From Phoronis australis (Eukaryota > Phoronida > Phoronidae), in contig NMRA01000041.1 in assembly GCA_002633005.1 (NCBI GenBank), positions 1,171,609 through 1,235,608 of the forward strand: a stretch of 64,000 bases of DNA, given 5' to 3'. The notes under the pieces are model-generated. The model did no database searches. It was not told the origin of the DNA and saw only the letters and a list, made by a program, of their open reading frames with translations. The stretch's first letter is position 1, and every line of letters begins with the position of its first letter. Position numbers and translations under genes: made by a program. Of the stretch, positions 61,117 to 64,000 are shown in pieces.

Positions 61117-64000
61117 TAAATGCCGCTGTTGTGTAGATATGCACGGTCCTGTCAACAAGGTCCTGCATAACGGCAATGTATTCACACCCACAGCAATACA
61201 CTAGTCCAACAGGGGATTTTCTCGCGACTTACATGTATCCGTGAAAATCACTTACCATATTCTGTGGATCTTTATAAATTCTGAACACTGCCAAGACATG
61301 TGCACTTCAACCCCTGATAACTTCCGCTGATTTTTCATTTGCTACAATGTTCCTCGTTTCATACACTTAGTTTGAGACTCTAGATTCATCCAAGCACACC
61401 AACCTCGTCCAAACACATCATTTATGTACGAAAGATGGGTTTATTCACTAAATAGATACGCATACCACCGTACAAGAACCGTGACTTATTCTCGGCACCG
61501 TCGGCGACTTCAAAGAAAGAGCAACTATAACACTCCGTATAACAGTACTTTAGTTAGCAGATTTTTAAGCACAGTTAGTTTAATCTTTTTTTAAAGTAGT
61601 CTAGTCGATCTCGGCTTACCTGGTTCGTACTAGCTAATGACAAAGCTACAGTGTGTGCCGAAACACATGGGCGAGGCCACAATGACACGAAGACGCTCGA
61701 GAGCCTGATATTGGGGCAAATTGCTTCAACTTCGGCTTTCTTTCACCAAATCCGACTAAAGCTGTAGACGTGTTAAAATTCCATGCGTATCGGACATGAA
61801 ATGAACTGTCGCGAACGACGACGATGACGCCGGTGTCGGAAAGAACTTCCAGCGCACGTCAATTCAAGAGCTTGTAGCAGGACAGGCTTGCAGCTTCATT
61901 TTCCGAAAAGGAAAAATTAGAATGCATTTGCGGATAGCTGTATCACAGTTTCCAACAGAGAAAAAACAAACAGATACCGCACAGGCCATCCATACGCGTG
62001 TTAAAACTACACATGTTGTCCATCTTGAATCACCAGACAGCTTATTTCCCTTCATATTATGTGGTTTGAGACACAAGGCTCATTTATGACAAATGTTTAG
62101 TTTTAGCCGCCAGCACAAGGATACTACTTGGAACCTTACATTCCACACACTTAGCATACTCTTGTTTTCGTAATCAACCGCACGTGGCTACGAAGTTAGC
62201 AGGAGTCTTATTACGGGATGTTCAGTGATGTCACAGGAATGGACCGTTCTGTATGAGGTATTTGCTACCATTTCCGGGACAATTTTGTATTAAACTGTTG
62301 GTATATTTTACAAAAAAATACATCATGACCTTTGGCTTTTTCTTTCACAAAATATATGTATCCAAGCACTGTTTTTTGAGTGAACGCCAACCGGCAATGT
62401 CGACGGAATGACTATGTATCCAAAGTTTTGAGAGGCGCATCTTTGCGACATTTTGCGTACAAGTGCTTCAGTAGTATAACGCTTCGACATGTAGCCATTA
62501 AGTTTAAATTAAAAAGCGTGTACACGCCATTACACACTTGTGTGGATTTTGGATCATGTATGTGCTTCCAATAGTAGCAATACTTTCTCTGAAGTGAACA
62601 GTCGCTACAATTCTCATCCTTAATGGCGACCGTTATAATACGTTTTTGTGCGATTCCAAATTTAGCATTTTTATGTAGCGGCGATTGATAACCCCATTAC
62701 TCGGAAAACATTTCGGAGCCTAATAGCTCAATTTTAAGAGTCCTGCGTAATTGAATGGGTTACGAATTCCTCACAGTGTTGCAAAAACGGCAATTTCACA
62801 GATGGCGCTAAGTAATTCCCACGGCCAGTTAAAAATATTCATTTATTCCTAACACAATAGTGGTCACCGATTCCAGCTGTTACTCGGCTACCAACCCCAT
62901 ATCACCAGAACTCGGGAACACAACTATTCAATTTTGCATTGTTTTGCCACCAGAAACAGTTGAAAGGGTCGCGATGTAAGTCTCGTTCTCTGGTCGGGCA
63001 TTACTGGTAAATACTGGAAAGAGTTTCTTGGGCACCCATTGACTATAAATTAAATTATCACTCGCTTTAACATTTGTTTTTATTTGATATTTGGTTCTCA
63101 TTTCATATTAAGACGTTGTGTTTGACCTCAACAATTTCACACACGGCATATTCGGGTTTACATGGGCTCGGGTTCTACGTTTTAATCGAAATCGAAACTT
63201 TCCGTTCAACTTTAATACGATCCAAGACCGGTTATTATCTATTATTCTGTGCTCGAACATATAGTGCGGATTAGCCAAGTGAGTGTCTAGTCTAACTGAA
63301 TTCGCACCTGATGATCCCTAGATTATAGCGGCAAGATGCGGGGAATAAAGACTCGAGATTTTAAGTTCATACTTCACTACTGGGGTCATCAAGTACACCG
63401 ACATCCACGTAATCCATAATATACTTGAACAAAAAATAATCGACGCTTATCTTAAAAAGGCTTAAAATAATATCGACGGTCGAGTTCGGCAGACCCTGAA
63501 ACGCTTCAAGTTTCCGAAGCCATGGGGATTTTTTATTAACCAGGTAAGTACCGGTCAGGTAGCGCGTATTAATGTCACATACTTGCCAATGATTGAGTCA
63601 ACTTTCTCCGTCTTAGGAGTGATGACAGTGATCGTGCTCGCCAGACCCTGTGTGATAGCCGTGTACATGCGCATCTCATTAGCCGATGTGGGGGTTGAAA
63701 ATTAAGTCTTTAGGTGTGATGAGATGTAACCATGGGAACAAAACAACAAATTTTCTGTGAGATTAAACCACACACGTGGATTGCATAGTAGGGTTGCTGC
63801 AAATATATGCAATCAGAAAAAAACGCTGTGCCGGTAATCCTCATAATTTTGTTCGTTACAAACACTACATACGTTGCTATCATCAATGGTGATAAAGCAC
63901 GCTTACCTGTGCCCCCGGCAGACTAAAAGATTCACATCTACGCCATTCACTTTCTGTAGCGTTCGATTCAATCCAAAATGGTTACGTTTGAATCGGTACT
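61117..64000. other. No gene recognised
   Basis: Short frames only (for example 61864-62076, 62380-62574, 63074-63274). No repeat shared with the rest of the window was noticed. Confidence 0.5.

Overview
This 64 kb window looks like intergenic and intronic DNA from a large-genome metazoan, most likely a marine invertebrate. The grounds are one unmistakable animal gene exon with a spliceosomal donor, no long open frame (the longest is about 128 codons), an AT-leaning composition with clustered CpG, and a dense scatter of short decayed repeats. I cannot name the species. A non-vertebrate deuterostome is only a guess.

The only confidently coding sequence is the first coding exon of a TASK-type two-pore-domain potassium channel (KCNK3/9-like), minus strand, 22344-22626. 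It stops at a GTAAGT donor inside the first glycine codon of the selectivity filter. I found no second exon in the 22.3 kb downstream of it, so the first intron probably runs off the left edge. Everything left of 22343 would then be intron of this gene, and everything right of about 22700 would be its 5' flank or unrelated intergenic DNA. Three weak exon candidates are listed with low confidence: a signal-peptide-like frame near 1.0-1.3 kb, a short initiator exon near 27.0 kb and a two-TM frame near 42.7 kb. A broken hAT/ZMYM1-like transposase relic lies at 52.9-53.7 kb.

The rest is mostly repeats. Terminal-inverted-repeat elements of MITE type lie at 3.2, 8.6, 24.5, 26.3, 41.2, 47.4 and 48.9 kb. 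Two have visible target duplications (TTAA at 41.2 kb, CTAGA at 48.9 kb). Four dispersed families have two or three copies each within the window: 2.8/41.8 kb; 16.7/41.2 kb; 19.4/59.0/60.7 kb; 35.1/46.3 kb. A related family of minisatellites with a 16-bp unit (consensus TTCGGAGTWGTGAACC) occurs at 11.9, 13.8 and 31.3/31.7 kb. The last locus is split by a 398-bp palindrome that is itself built from 21-bp tandem units. A second foldback-like inverted structure lies at 37.0-38.3 kb. Microsatellites (GATA, CT, CA, GAT/GAC) fill several other places.

I saw no operons, CRISPR arrays, rRNA or intact tRNA genes. The 'system' in this window is its repeat architecture rather than a gene cluster.
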